A stretch of 64,000 bases of DNA. Source: Luscinia megarhynchos. Taxonomy: Eukaryota; Chordata; Aves; Passeriformes; Turdidae. Shown piece by piece: positions 24,141-38,040 of this stretch. Within the stretch, counting starts at the first letter, position 1; every line of letters begins with the position of its first letter. The notes beneath the pieces were generated by a model. It was not told the DNA's origin. It was given only the letters and a program-made list of their open reading frames with translations, and ran no database searches. Both the position numbers and the translations under genes were made by a program. Location: NCBI GenBank assembly GCA_034336665.1, contig JAPFBE010000013.1, positions 15,541,056 through 15,605,055 on the forward strand. The letters run 5' to 3'.

Positions 24141-26544
24141 AGTAGAAATCAAATGTTGGAATGTTTACAAAAAGGCATGCTTTAATCAGGAGCATTGGAA
24201 ATGGTAATAAAATGTCATTTTGTTACCATACTTCAATGCCATGTTTCTGTAAGATGGGAGAGATCACTTCAGAACTGAAATAGTCCCTGAGCAGGCACCT
24301 GCAGCCACAACTTCTGTGCTACCCGGTCCCTTACCTTCACAGAGTTTTATCCACATCAGCTGTGGACATGACTGCACTTCTGTCAAATGAGCCAGACCCA
24401 CAGCTGGGAGTTGTTCAGGCTTTATGTTACCTGCAGGAGGAGAGGCATTCCCAGCCTGACAAAATTGGTTGAGATAAAGCTTCCCGTTGATGACTGGGTG
24501 CTGTTACACCCAGCCTTTTCTTTGGTGGCAAAACTGGTCTGGTGTCTTCCATTTTATGCCTTAACTGCTCATTTGGATCCACAGTCTATGATTTGTTACA
24601 TTCTTTGGCGGGATGATGAAATTATTTATGAAAACCAGATCAAGAAAATGACCCAGGTGAAACCTCTTCCTTCCCAACACCTCTACCTCTTCTGAAAAAG
24701 GTGCAAAAAGAACTTTGCATTAGAGTGATTGATGAGAAGAGAAACAAATAGATCTTAGCAGTTGTGCTTGAGACTGAATCTGTTTCTTGAACCAGCACCA
24801 CCAACACACCAGTGGATTATTAAGTTGCACCCTTTTTAAACAAACCTGTCACAACAAATGAAGTTGTAAGAATTCAGTGCTTTCCAGCATGTAACCAGAG
24901 CATTTTGAACTGCTTGTTTATAGCTTGAAAACCAGAACTTTGGGTGAAACTTCAAAGCAAGCAGTGATTCCTCTGCTGTAACTTCCTCAAAGACATTTTG
25001 AGGCAGAGTAGCAGGCTGGATTCTAGGTTATTAAAGAATCTTGATTTTTAAGGCTCGTTGGGAATCTCTGCAAAATCAAAAGGCAACTGCCTTCATCTGA
25101 TTAAAAAAACCACACCCTGTAGTTACACTGGTCATCCTAGTTAAAAATCTAAAAATATAATGCAGCACAGAGTAGGAATGTATATCAGTAATAAAAGAAG
25201 CTGGGGTTCAACCAGTGCAGTGTTCTTGTGACTCGTCCTGAAAGTTTCTTGAGCTGTCACACAAGAGCTATCAAGAAGAAACTGCCTGGGGAAAATAAGT
25301 TACATGAGTAATCAAATCTTATGCTTCAGGGCACAAGTCAATTGCTGGAAGGGTCAAGAAAGGAATTTCCTTGCTCTCTTCCTTTGCACAGTTGTACACA
25401 ATTAACTAGGCTGTAATTGCAAGGCAAAAAAAGTGATTATATTTTGCATTTTTCTGAGTCGTCAGGCACTGGCTGCTTTTGCAGCTGGATTCAGAGCTTA
25501 AGGGACAGGTCTGGTAGGTGGGTTTTATTGCACTTCTGTGAGTTTTTGTCTAGATTTACAGCTCATTTGGGAGGTTTCCTCTTCCTTTATGCTGACTGCC
25601 CAGCCCACAGTATAACTGTGTTGCAGAACTACAATTAAAGGGAGACTAAGTTTAATTTTGAAATTAATTTTCTGTTAATAATAAGTAGTTACCTTTAAAA
25701 AATCCCTCTGTCTATAGTTGCACAACTCAAAATGACTGATTTCAGTAGCAGCAGTGTTGTATCCAGAATGGCCTAAAGATGTAAACAGGACAAGATTTGT
25801 TGGAGAGGTAACCATTTTTATTAAGCAACTGGACTATTTAATGCAACAGAAGAGCACGCTATTTCTTCATTAAATAGGGTATTTTAGTAATCAAAGGAAT
25901 TTTTGCTACCACAGGATGGACATTGCTTCAGATCACAAGAGCACTCCCCTATTAGCTTGTGTATGGTTCTCTGTCTGCACAGCTGATTAATTGCTTCCCT
26001 TTCCTAGAATCAGCGTGTGCACTGGTCAGTGGGGGTGGCTTAGGGCTTCATCAGCCAGCTCTGCTATGCTGCTAAGCTCTCTACAGTGGCAGTAAAGTGT
26101 TTTTTTCCTGTACACAAGTACATTTTTGATATGTGATCTGTGAGAAAACATGTTGAAAACTGCAGGCGCTAGCAAAACCTTGGTCAGTGCTCCTCCTAGA
26201 TGCCAAAGGGAAAGCAGCTGGCACAAGAGATGGTGCAAACTCTGTAGTTACACTGGTTTACAGTTATAGTCACAGATTAGGACACCTACTTGTTTTGTAC
26301 TCACTGGTTGGATACATGGGTACTTTCATTCCACAGCTGTCCCTTGTAGTCTTATCTTTTCCCCAGCAAGCAATTAGCTGATTCATAAGTCCTTACATGC
26401 ACCAAAGTTTGGGACACTATGATTTCCTTCTGATGCCAAGCCAGGGAAATTTTTCTGTTCTCCTTTGGTCTCTATTTATCAAATCTGGATGCATATATAA
26501 CAATATTGTGGGTCGTATCAGTAAGACAGTACTTCCTTTGGGAG

Positions 26545-26655
26545 TGAGAAGTGAGAAGAAATCTAAAGCAATTTAAGCTATTTGCCCAAGGTCACACAAG
26601 AAATCTCAGTGGGGGTATGGTATGGAACAGAAGAACCAAAGTTACTGCTTTAATT
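26545..26655 (+). repeat. MIR-like ancient SINE fragment
   Basis: Contains TTGCCCAAGGTCACACA, the characteristic MIR core segment, followed by a degraded continuation. It is on the plus strand and old. Confidence 0.65.
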
Positions 26656-26660
26656 TCACA

Positions 26661-26730
26661 GGGTAAAGATGGATCTCTCTGTGTTGAAATAAAGGTGTGT
26701 AAAGATGGATCTCTCTGTGTTGAAATAAAT
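26661..26730 (+). repeat. Two-copy 36-bp tandem duplication
   Basis: The segment GTAAAGATGGATCTCTCTGT plus the following TGTTGAAATAAA occurs twice, 36 bp apart, with essentially identical copies. This points to a recent duplication. It abuts the MIR-like fragment. Confidence 0.9.
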
Positions 26731-28571
26731 TCTCATTTGTTTTCTTCCTCCTGCAAAAAAGTATTCTTTCCCTTCAAGTGAAATTAAATTAATTAGTGTG
26801 GAGTCAAAAGAGTTAAAACAATATATTAGTACTAAAAAGAACAATGGTGTGCAAAATTTCTTTCACTCTGTTTGGAGTCATTTGGGCTTTTATGAAGGAA
26901 AAAGCTTTTCCTAATGAAGTTTAGATAAAATATACTCTTACAACTTATTCATGAAGCTGTTTTTGCTGACAAGTTTTTGTATGTGCATTCAGAAGGGTTG
27001 TAGAGGTTTTCTTTTCAGCAGATGGCCCCCAAATGTGGAATTATGTCCCATTAGCAACACGAGGAATATTGCACCCAATATTGCTACTTACTTTCTTACA
27101 GTAATAGGGGCAGATTAAGATGCAGAGATATATTTTAACCTTAGATTTCTGGGGTTTTTTTTTCTCCTAACAGAGGCAGGATTAAAAGCATCTGAAAAAT
27201 GTAAATTATAACAATTCTCTCCCTATGCAGCCCTTAGCTAAGATTGCCTTAAGTGCTCAGACAAAATACACTAAACCCAAAGACAAATGTCCTGAAGATG
27301 CACTACTACCCAAGGTAAAATCAACCTAAACTGAAATAGAAGTCCAACAACAACCTAGCTAAAGTCAAACCCACCACCTAGCTTTTCCACTGCACTTGCA
27401 CCCCCTTCAACAGAATCCTAGCAGTATAACAGGATAGTGGAGAATGTCACAGAATGTGTTCATTCCCAACAGAATGCAAGGGAAAGGGGAAGATGATCCA
27501 GCATTTCCCACAAGTTTTTAATGGATGGGTGCTGTACCCATCTGGCTCCTGAGGCTGGGATACACATGCCCTGTGCCAGATTAATCTGCATTCTGTTCTT
27601 CCCTTCCCTCCTCATGCCTGGGTTACCCTGGGGAGTGATGGGGACCGTGCCCAGCCATCCAGAGGCAGCACTGCTCCCTGTGCTGTGTGGGATGTGCCAC
27701 CATCCCTCCTTACAGGCCAGGAGCAGGGCTGGGCAGGGGATGGAGCTGTGGGAGGGCTCTGGATCACCTTTGTGCAGGCTGCAAACTGCTGGGAGAGCTT
27801 TCGGCACCTGAGCTTGGTGTAAAGAAAGTGAAGCACTGGGTACTTCATATTCAGAGCTCTGCTTCTCTCCATCTGCCCAGCCTGTGGTCGGTGGGAGCTC
27901 TGCTCTTCAGCCAAAGCTTTACAGGGCAGCACCCCAGCTAAGGGTACAAGCTAAACTGAAAAGCAAACAGACACAGATATTTGGGGGATATGAGTGGTTT
28001 GGAAATGCTGTTTTACAGGAGCTGAGCCAGGTAAAGTCTGCTGTGTTGTGCACATGTCCTTGCCTCCTGTCCCTGTCCTGCTGTGCTGCTCCTGTGGCTT
28101 GGGCACCCTTTTCCACAGAGCCCCAGAGATGCTCTTTGCTCTGGGTTGCAGCCCTGTGGCCACGACACCACACATGTCCCATGAAATTCCCACTGACTGA
28201 TGTAGGATTAGGCCCACAGGATGCAATAAAATATGCTTGTTGATCCCACAGTATCACAGGAAATTAACATATGACAATCCTTGACACGTTGTTTTAATAA
28301 ATTCTGATTTTGTACAGTAGTTTAAAGACCCCTGTAAAATCTGAGATAGGAAGCTGGGGGTAGTCTGGCTTCTTTGCCATAATGCCTTGTTTACATGTTC
28401 CTTTTTTTCCCTCCTTCTTTGTGTTACTGAAACCTTAAAGCACTCAGTGTTGGTGAGCAGCAACCTTATTTTTGGTTGCAAGCTCCTCAGACCATCCTGT
28501 AAACTAGAAACCCGTTCTGAACAAAAAGAGAAATGCACTATTTCAGTGATACACTTTGCTAACAGGACATG

Positions 28572-28626
28572 AATTACTAATATGAAATATTAGTATATGA
28601 AATATATGTATTAGTATATGAAATGA
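28572..28626 (+). repeat. AT-rich tandem/inverted repeat
   Basis: ATTAGTATATGAAAT is repeated about twice and preceded by a palindrome ACTAATATGAAATATTAGT that could form a small hairpin. Low-complexity expansion is the likely origin. Confidence 0.8.
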
Positions 28627-29809
28627 GGGCACAAAAGTAGCCTATAGGAGCCAGGAGATTAATGCATAAAGACAGAGGAGGAAATACAGCAGATCCTCAT
28701 TAGGCTTAGAAACAGCTTGTCATTAGTGTATTTTTTTAAACTTCAGAATTTTAACAGGAGAAAAACGTTTCTTTATGCCTCCAATCTCCTCTTTAGTTAA
28801 CGGAGGCTTCAGGTTCCCCCTCCCCCTTCATTTCTGGAGAGGCTGCCAAGTTTTCCCAGAGCTAAAAGCAACAACTTTCTGTTAAACGTTACTTCATGCT
28901 TCTGGTATTAATCTAATAGGAGGCTGGATGGGGAGGAGGGGGAAGCAGCAATGAAAGCTGATTTCCTGCCATGCAGTGGGAAATCCATAGAAAATTCAGA
29001 TCTAACACTAATTTTAACAGCTGGATGACTGCTTTGGCTTTTACTTGCCATAGGAACACACAAGTGCACAGGGTTTTTTCTTTATAAAAAGAAAACACGT
29101 CAAGCAAAAGGTAAAATAAAAATGAGGCTTGCATTTTTAAATACCCTGATTAAAGCATCCTTTTCCACTACTCAAGAAATATCAACAAATTTTGCAAATT
29201 CTCTTTCATTTCTGTTAACATTTCTAACAAGAATGTTCATGGAAAGAAAAAATATCCAAGGAAATTGTCTTGCTAATAAGCACTTCAACAAATATTTACT
29301 TGGGAAGTGCTCCAGCCACCACTTTGAAAAGGGCATTAGTGGGTTTGAGAATCACACAATGGGGACATTTAAATTAATCTCCTTGATGGAGGTGAAAAAG
29401 TCATAACAAAACCAGTAGATTGTGAACACTCAAAATGTAAATCAGAGAAAACTGAGCTATAGCAATTCCTGGCTGTAGACAACACACAGCACAGAACTGC
29501 TAGCAGCACGTCTCTGAGAATTGACTGTTCTGTTAATAATTGCTTGGAGGGTGATGGCCACAAATGTAATCCTTTATCTCGACTCTTTAAAATAGTGGCT
29601 GTTTTCTTCTTTCAGTGCTTGTTGCTCAGCCTTTGCTCCACCTGTTTCTTACACACCATATGGCTCAAATCATGACATATTGCAGAAGATTTTTTTTTCA
29701 ACATTGATGCAAAGAAAGCTTAATACAGTACCCATGCTGGAACTGAAAGCTGTTTTGCAGATGAAGCAGGGCTGTAGCTCGTGTGTGTATACAAGGAAGG
29801 ACCCTTCCC

Positions 29810-29960
29810 ACAGATTATATCGATTATAAAGCTTTACCTGCCCGCTGATGCATGCAATCAGCAGCACATGGCAGCTGGTTTTTATGTCCCTAGCTGCAGC
29901 CAGCTGTTAGGCTCAAAGTGTTAATCACCCTTTTCATCGGTCCCAGGCTTGCATTAAGCA
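29810..29960. promoter_or_regulatory. Candidate conserved non-coding element
   Basis: Complex sequence with ATCGATTATAAAGC, TGATGCATGCAATCAGCA and several E-boxes (CAGCTG, CACATGGCAGCTGG) packed within about 80 bases. Motif density is suggestive only. Confidence 0.25.
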
Positions 29961-32900
29961 AACTGAAGGACTCTCAGGAGCAGCGGTGCCTGAGAAATCC
30001 CAGAAGCTAACACCCAAAACATGAAGTAGAAGCTATGCTGTGTGAGCACCGAGGCTTCTCCAGGGGCAGATAAGCACAGGGCTGGAACGTTTGATAGGCT
30101 GAAGTACTGATGGGCAGGAGACACGAGGAATGAAAGCCTGGAAAATGAGAGAATGAGAAAAGTTCCTGTGGATATCACATTAGAAAGGAGTTTTAGCAGC
30201 TGAAGCTGCTCAGAGTGTTGAAAAGGCAGAGACCTCTAAAAAGAAAATTGTTTCCAGTTTCTTTATGCTGTGTTCCTAAACCCCAGGACATTATGCATAG
30301 TTTTTAAGTCAACAGGACTATTGCCATTGCTCTCTCTCTCTGTACTCCAAAAATTCCAGCTGGTATCAGGTTTTCCTTGTAATGGAAACAAGCTGGCAGA
30401 ACTTCAAAGTCTTGATAGCAGTTTATACAGAGAAAGGACAGGAACAGTTAGTTATACATCCCTATTAAAAAAGTTGTTTTCACCTCTATTTTTTTTAGAA
30501 GTTGGATAAAATTTGGCAATTAAATGGTGCCACTTAATATCTGGTCAAAGCTCAGGAAGAGAATGTCAAAATGTAGCTGTACTGGAATTTGTTTGGGAAA
30601 CGTTATCTGAGAGACTCAGCTTTTGTTAAATATGCCATGACCAGGGGCTACGAGCACCATGAAATCCTTGATCTCAGTTGGACAGCTTTTGAATGGCTAA
30701 GAAACTGAAATGGAAGTTTGAAAAACAGGGATATATGAGTATCCTATTTCTTTATTGGACGGCACAGAAATAATGCAATCCTGATAAACACTAAGACAGT
30801 ATGAACCCTCCAAAGAACATAGGAAACTGAGTGAAAAAATGTTGAGTAAGTGAAAATAACACTTTAAAATAAATATGCTGTTGATTAACAAATCCAGTTC
30901 AAACAATTCCATCTGAGTCTTAATCTTTTTCTAAGTTTTTACCACAGTCGGATTGTAACTGCAGTTTCAAAGCTGTCCTAACTTTCCATTTTTACTCCCC
31001 TGCAAAAAATATTTCTCTTTTAAAAGTACTACAGTCCCTCATTTATTTTCTTCCTCCTTTCCTCCTCCCCTGATCGTATGCAACAGCAGAAATGGCCTTT
31101 GTTAGCTTTTTCTGGGCTGGCACGAAGCCCAAAGATCCAGCTGACAAAAACCTCAAGTCAGCAATTCCAGTGTGAAGAATGTCCTTTTCAGAGCCCCTCT
31201 GACAAGATCCCTGTCACGGAGCATCCCAGCAGCACCACCCAGAAATCCTTGCACTGCCCTTCCTCCCGAGGTGGATTATCCTTGCTCTGCTCCTTGGCTT
31301 CAGAGCCTGGCTCTTATTGCAAGGCTCAGTGTTCCAGCTCCTGCCCCTCCCAGCCCTCGTCACATCTGGAACAGAGCATCCTGCACATCTGGATCAGAGA
31401 GCCTAGACACAGCACAGTCAGCAAAAGGTCCCCAGGGTAAATACACGTGTGCTGCTCCAATCCTCACTACTGGGTCACTGAGTCTGCACCAAAATTTCTG
31501 ACATGAAAGGGTCAAGAGCTTCTCAAAAGTTGCTGGTTCGCAGTGGGCAGCACTCAGAAAAATAAATGCTGTGAGCAAACTTAAGGGTTTATCTCATGCT
31601 TTAGTTGAGTAAGGTGAATTTTGGTTTATTTTCTTTCCCCCAAAGGAATTCAGTGATTTTTAAGGAAACAAAGAGCACAGTAAATAAAGACTTCACAGGG
31701 CTGCACAGTGATGTGAGCTACAGCTTTGAGCACGGAAGTGGTTCATCCTGCAATCACAACTCTTCATTTAATATAAAAATAAGCACTTATTTATCATGCA
31801 GTTTTCTTTCCTGAGCCTTTCTTTAGTGGACACAACAAGTGAACACTGTGCTTTTTGTTCTTTCTCCTCCCCTTTCCTCAGTGGTCCTTTGGTATTTACC
31901 TCCTCTCATTTTGGATTTCCTGTCTGTACCCTAGGGAAAGGATTTTCCTGTGAGAAACAAATGTCACATTGCTGATCTGTTTGGATGCCAATAGTTCAAG
32001 CCTATCCTCCATGTGAAGCAAAGCTCCCATCTACCTGCTACCTGAAGAGTACTGCTCTCAGATTTTTTTTTTACTGAACCATTTCATTTGGAACTAGCAT
32101 AGAATAAATTTTCTGGTCACTAGCAGAGCTGCTATTTTCATTTTTTAAATTAAGGTGGATGCAACTGTTTTGAGTAAGTGAAGACCTAAACTGGATTAAA
32201 TCTCAAAATACAAACCAAACATAATTTTGAAAACGTATCTACTTTCCATGGAGTCCTGCATAGCACATATATTTTGGTTACTTAATTTGATGTTTTGCTC
32301 TGAGAGGGAGAGAAAAGCAAGTGAGAATACTCTGTATTTCTTCTGCACTTATACAGAGAGAGCAGGGCACAGTGACTCTGGAAGAAACATTCAGATCTGG
32401 TGATATTAAACACACGCAGCTGCTTCTGAAATTACAGAAGATGGTTTTGCATAAGAGAAGAAATATTCCTGGCAATTCACACCTAATTATTCATGGAAAT
32501 GAAAGTCACTAGCAGGAAAAGAGAAGGAAAAAAGCTCTGCATTTAAGCAGCAAAAATCCCAGAAGATGTGTCTGCTCAGATGGTTGAAACCCAAAACTTT
32601 CTTCCCCTCAAACACAGATCAGAGCTTTTGTTTTTTTCCAGTGATCAGAGAGACCAAAAAACCTTTAGCCTCTGGGCTGGATCATGTCCAAGGCTGCTGA
32701 GCCTTGGGTGACTTGCTGACAGGCTTTGGAAGTGCTTGGGAAGAGAGGTGCCACCTCTCTTCTCTGGCTCTGGAGAGGCACACCACAATTGTGAAGGCAG
32801 AAAAGTAGTTTTTGGAAGGTCCCTGGGGATTATGTTTGTGTACCTGCATGCTCATAGGGTACTGAGTGTGTGTCAGACCAACAGAGGGCAAAAGTAGGGC

Positions 32901-35900
32901 TAAGGAATGGGGCAGGATACATTGCTTAGTGCATTTTCATTTAGAGGTCTTCAGGGTGTTTGGTGCTTAGGATGTTGAAAATGCCTTAGATTTCTCTGCT
33001 ATCCTCTTGTGGTATGTGATAAGAGCTGCTGGATTGCATGATTGCAGTGGCCCCTCTGACAAACAACATTCTGTGTCTTGAATGGTTGTGCTGTACAAGT
33101 TCAAGCTGTTACAGAGCTCTGGGGAGGGTTTTGTGGCTTGTGGTGCATGCAGGATGGGTGATTTGTAGATCTTCTGGGTGTAACCTGTGTTTGTGAGGCA
33201 TTGGATTGGATGACCACAGTGGCTTATTCCATGTAGTGTGTGATACCTCACACTGCTCACTGTTTTAAGAGAAATAAATAATTGGCTTTGTTGTATTCTC
33301 ACTTTGAAAATTGACTAAAAACTTCTTTAATTCACATGAGAGACTGTCTAGATGTTGCACTGTGGGTAATACATTCTGGAAAGCTCAGAAAAGCCAGTGC
33401 TCCTGCCAGTGCATCACCAGAGAGGTAGCTGGGGTTCAGAAGAATGCAGCAGAATTATCCACAGCCTTGCTTCAGTCTTACCTTGAACCCACTTGCTTTT
33501 CATTTTCTCCAATGTCAGTGTAGGAAGAACCTAAATCTACACTTAGTGATCAGTCATGGGGCTAATGAAAGGCTGATGCAAACAGTGCTTTAGTAAAAGT
33601 CAGACTTGGTTGCAGGGGAAATTGCACGGAGCCTGCAGACACTTTCAGACCAGAGGAACTATTTGTGAAAAGCACAGTTCAGAGGGCCTTGAACTTTGTA
33701 TCACAAACCCATCATGTTAGAAATCTCTTAAGGTCAGGCATATAAATAAACAGTCAAAAGCCTTTTGTTTTTTTTTCAAGTAAAGACATAAGGGAGAACC
33801 TTTCTGTCACAGCATACAACCCATTCACATGCTAACTCTAGTCAACAAAACAAACATTGTGCAAAAAAGCCTTCTAGGCAGTGAGGTAGGTGAATAACCA
33901 AGCTCATTCAAAGGAGAGACCATGCTGGACACTGTAGTAATCAAAGAGTAAAACTGAACTGTGATCATGCTGACTGTAAAATAAAGAAAGAAAAAGCAAA
34001 AGTCCAAGTGCAACTCTCACTTTGCCAAATTCAACTCTATAGCAAGTAAATATTGCTGTGTGGAAAGCTCCAGTAGAATTAACTTAGGTCAGGTGGGTCT
34101 AATTTGAGTTTTGTTCTGACCTGGCCTTTTCCTTCTAATTGATGCTAATTTATATTTTCCACACTGGAATCTGAAGTTGCATTCCAAATAAGAGGTTCAC
34201 TTGCTTAACTACAGTTAAAAGCCAAGAAATCTTTCTTTGCCACTGCAATAATGGGGAGATCCATCAGAGCATTGCCACATTCTAACTGGTCAATGCTTCT
34301 GCATAATTTATCTCTTGCAGTTGGACAAATGTTGGAATCTGGTACTGCATTTTCCTGATACAAAGCCTTCTGATTTTGGAGCAGGTCCTTAAACACGAGT
34401 TCTCACATCTCAGTGAGAACTTCAGAGCAGGTAACACCTTGCTTGCTTGAAGCTGCTGGTGCCTGACTTCTGAAAACTCAGCTTTACTCAGTCAGAAAGT
34501 ATTTATTTGGCTGTGACTTTATGCCTTCTGATGTCTGTCTGGTTCCTCTTCCTCATGAACAGTATTCAGCGACCTGCATGTTAACTCAGCCTGTTGTCAA
34601 ACCCTCCACCTACACAGCACATTCTTAAACAGCTTTGTACATACCCTCATTTTTGGGGTGGTGGCTCCCATTGTTTCAGCTATCTGTTCCCTAAAGCCTA
34701 ATTGCACTCTGCAGTTGATTTAAATGAAGGGTGGTTGTTACACCCACTACCTCCAGCAACTGCCAGCAGCACAAGATGTGCATTTTTAGTACCCAGGCAA
34801 GCCACTGTGTTCATGTCCCTCAGAACTGCTCAGCAGGGCACTAACCACGGACAGCAAGTTTGCTCAGACACACAGATCTCTTCCCAGAGAACTTCTAGAG
34901 CTGCAGACCACCTTCCTCTACATTCCTACAGTAATGAAACCCTGTATTTAAATGCAGTGACTCCCTTATTTTTTTCACAAAGCCAAACTCTGAGTGCTAC
35001 AGGAAAATGGCCTGTTCCACTCTACCTCTTGCTCTATAAATCATTTTCCTATCCCCAGCTAAATCTGTTTTCCAGTTAAATATGCCAACAGGCTGTTCTC
35101 TTTCCTGAAAGATATGGATTTTGCCTTAACTGTGGATTCATAACTTTGTGAAACACAACTCCACACATTTCAAAATTAACCTGTATTGTCAGCTAGCCTT
35201 AATGTGGTGAGATACAGCATAGCCAGAACAAAGAAATTTTTACCTTTCGGTCAAAACTGGCATTTATGGCAATGAGTAGAAGCTGGCTTAATTCTCTGGA
35301 AAGCTCTTGACATTGGGACATCCACATTCACATTCCTGCTTTGTTCACCTGAGTGGGCCTGGAGTAAAAAACCTCTGGTCCAGCTTAGGCAGAACTTTTA
35401 AGTGGGGTCCTGTATCAGGTCAGTGCCTGATACCACAAAACAAACATTCATGAATTAAAACATCCCATTAGCATCCAAAAGCAAACATTAGTGCAACTGA
35501 GTTAACAAGAAAAACATATATGTTAAAACAAAAGAACATTTCAAACAGTTCTCTTTTCACTCCAGCATTGAATAAACAAATGCCAAACTTCCAGTGTTGC
35601 TGAGGAGCAGGTGTTGTACTCCTGCAGTAACAGAACTGAAGTGCTGGTAGCAATGGGGTTTGGGCAGGGAAACCTTTAAGGTTCCACTGTTCATAGGGTA
35701 TTTTCAGACTTTTGGATGGTTCTTCAGATAGGAGGTTCCTAGAAGCCAAATTGTGGCAACTTGTCTCTCCCCAGCTTGTCCAGGCTTCTTTGCTGCCTTT
35801 GCTGAACCTGATGGGGCAAAGCCTGGTGCCCTTGCAGAGCTCCCCGTGCACAGGCAGGGCTCTGGGTGCAGCAGCAAGCTCTCCCTGCCTCACCCTGCCC

Positions 35901-37639
35901 TCTGCAATCTGCACAGCTTCCAGTGCTCACTCTGTGCTGGGCCACTGCCAAGGCTGAGGAACAAGCCTCGTTTACCTATGACACCAGCCTGGCCTGAGCA
36001 GGGATGTCCTTTCTCTGACCCATCACACACAGGAGATTTATCAGCTTTGGAGCTTTTCCACTTTAAACAGAGACTGGCTTCAGCGCCCTTGCCAAGACCT
36101 GCTCCAGGAGCACACAAAGGAGCACAGTGTCATGGAGATAAGTGAGCCACCTCCTTGGAATTCTTCAGCCTGGCAGTCATGCCCTGGCAGGAGCCTCACC
36201 TGGCACCTATTTTTGTCAACCAACAGGTCATAACCCAGAGGCAACACACTGATGTGAACAGGCACAAGTTGTTCATAGGGACAAAGAGAAGTGAGTGCTT
36301 GGGGCAGGTTTTGGAAATCCCATGGAAGTTTTACTTGATGAATGACAAGCAGATTGCAAAACCACTTTGATACTTCTGGGAAGTACCTGATCCCATAACT
36401 GCTCCATCCCAGGAAATTGCCTCATCACTGGGCAGAGCAGTCATGCTGCCTCTAGCCTTTTGTGTGGCTTGATGAGTCTCCCTTTTCTGGTGAAATCATG
36501 ACTTCACACCACAGGTGAAGAGCCTCTCTGTGTCAATCGCTTTACCTGGAAAATCCAATTGTCCTGCACAGGGCTGCCTCAGGAAGGGGAAGAAGCTCAT
36601 GCTGAACTGATTCTCCTGCTTCCTGGATGAGAGATGAGCACTGACACAACTCTAAAGAGAACAGCAAATCCCCCAATATATAAAGTGACAGTGCAAGTGC
36701 CTGAGCCCAAGCCATGAATCTTGATTTCAAATAATCCCTTATTGCAAAGTTGTGAGCATGCAATCAACTTGGGAGAGCACAGGAATTTTTGGCAAATTTT
36801 TGTTCTTGTCAACATGCTTTCCCTTGGCTGTTTGCTCTCTCCAGTAGGCTGTGTCTAGTAGCCCTATTTTGGACACTTGGACCAGGGCTTGGAAATGCAT
36901 CCCAAGCTCTCAGTTTTTAAAAGTTAGACATGCTGTTAACTCCATGTCTCATGCTGCTGTTGTCCAAAATGGCATGTGCTGTAGAGTAGACCCACAGAGG
37001 AATCACAGGTGACTGACAGCTGGGAATTTTCTAATATTCAAGCACTTAGTTATCTTTCAATGAGATTCTAAAAACACACCTTGATATGTTTCTAAAAGTA
37101 AGTTTTAAAAAGTGTGGAAATTATATCACATAGAAATTTCAGAACATAGTGTGACCCCCTGATCTCCAGGGTTAATGGCAAAGTATGTGTCACATCTCTG
37201 CCTTAAATCATGAGATAAAATGGTAGGTAAATTTCCCAACTCAAGCTCAGAGATCCTCAGTGAGACATCCCATCATATTCAGCATATATCCACTTACTGA
37301 ATAGTCCATGCTTGACTTTTGGAATTCACAACATCCAAAACAGTCAAATGGAACCCTTAATGTATATATTTTTAAAGTAGCCTTGAATGCATATATTTGT
37401 ATCTGCTCTTTCTGTAACAATACTCAAGGAATGGCTGACAAAGCTTACTCTGCCTCTGAAATGGGCAGCCTGGGGGAGAGTGAGCTTTTGCCATGCTCAA
37501 GAGGAGGCAACAAAACCGGCTGTTCAACTGAGCTGGCTTGTCAACACCTTGTCCCCATAATTAGCTGTGCCCTCTGCAACCCCTCATTATTCCACTGACC
37601 TAAGAAACACCAACATCTCCTCAGACCTGAAAAGTGTAG

Positions 37640-38040
37640 AGTCAAGAAATGGCATGAGCTCACCTTCACAGGGACGTGGTGACCCTCGGTGTGGATGACT
37701 CCCCAGGTTTAGTCGTCACTCTCCAAAAGCTGGGGTCGAGGATTTCATTGATGAAGACATATTAGAGCCTGTCCAGCTCAGAGCACACACACTGAGGCTG
37801 CTGAAGGCAGAATAACCATAGAGCCAGAGCCAAGGCACACTGATGTTGTACGGAGCCTATTTGGAGGCTTGGCCTCAATTAGCATATAAATGAAGCGGTA
37901 CACGCAGTCGCAGCTTGCCAGAAAATGAGACAAAATAATCTCCCCAGCTTGGCAGCCCTCTGGAACACTGAGTTTGTGAATGAAGAGCCAGGCACACTTT
38001 GAAGCCAAGCTGGGTCCAAGCTTACAGCCAATTGACTTTA
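37640..38040. promoter_or_regulatory. Candidate conserved non-coding element
   Basis: About 400 bases of high-complexity sequence with retained CpGs (GGACGTGG, TTAGTCGTCAC, GTACACGCAGTCGCAG) and a perfect octamer-type ATTAGCAT followed by ATAAAT near 37877-37890. No open frame resembles a protein and no repeat signature is seen. CpG retention in AT-rich surroundings is what makes it stand out. Confidence 0.3.
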
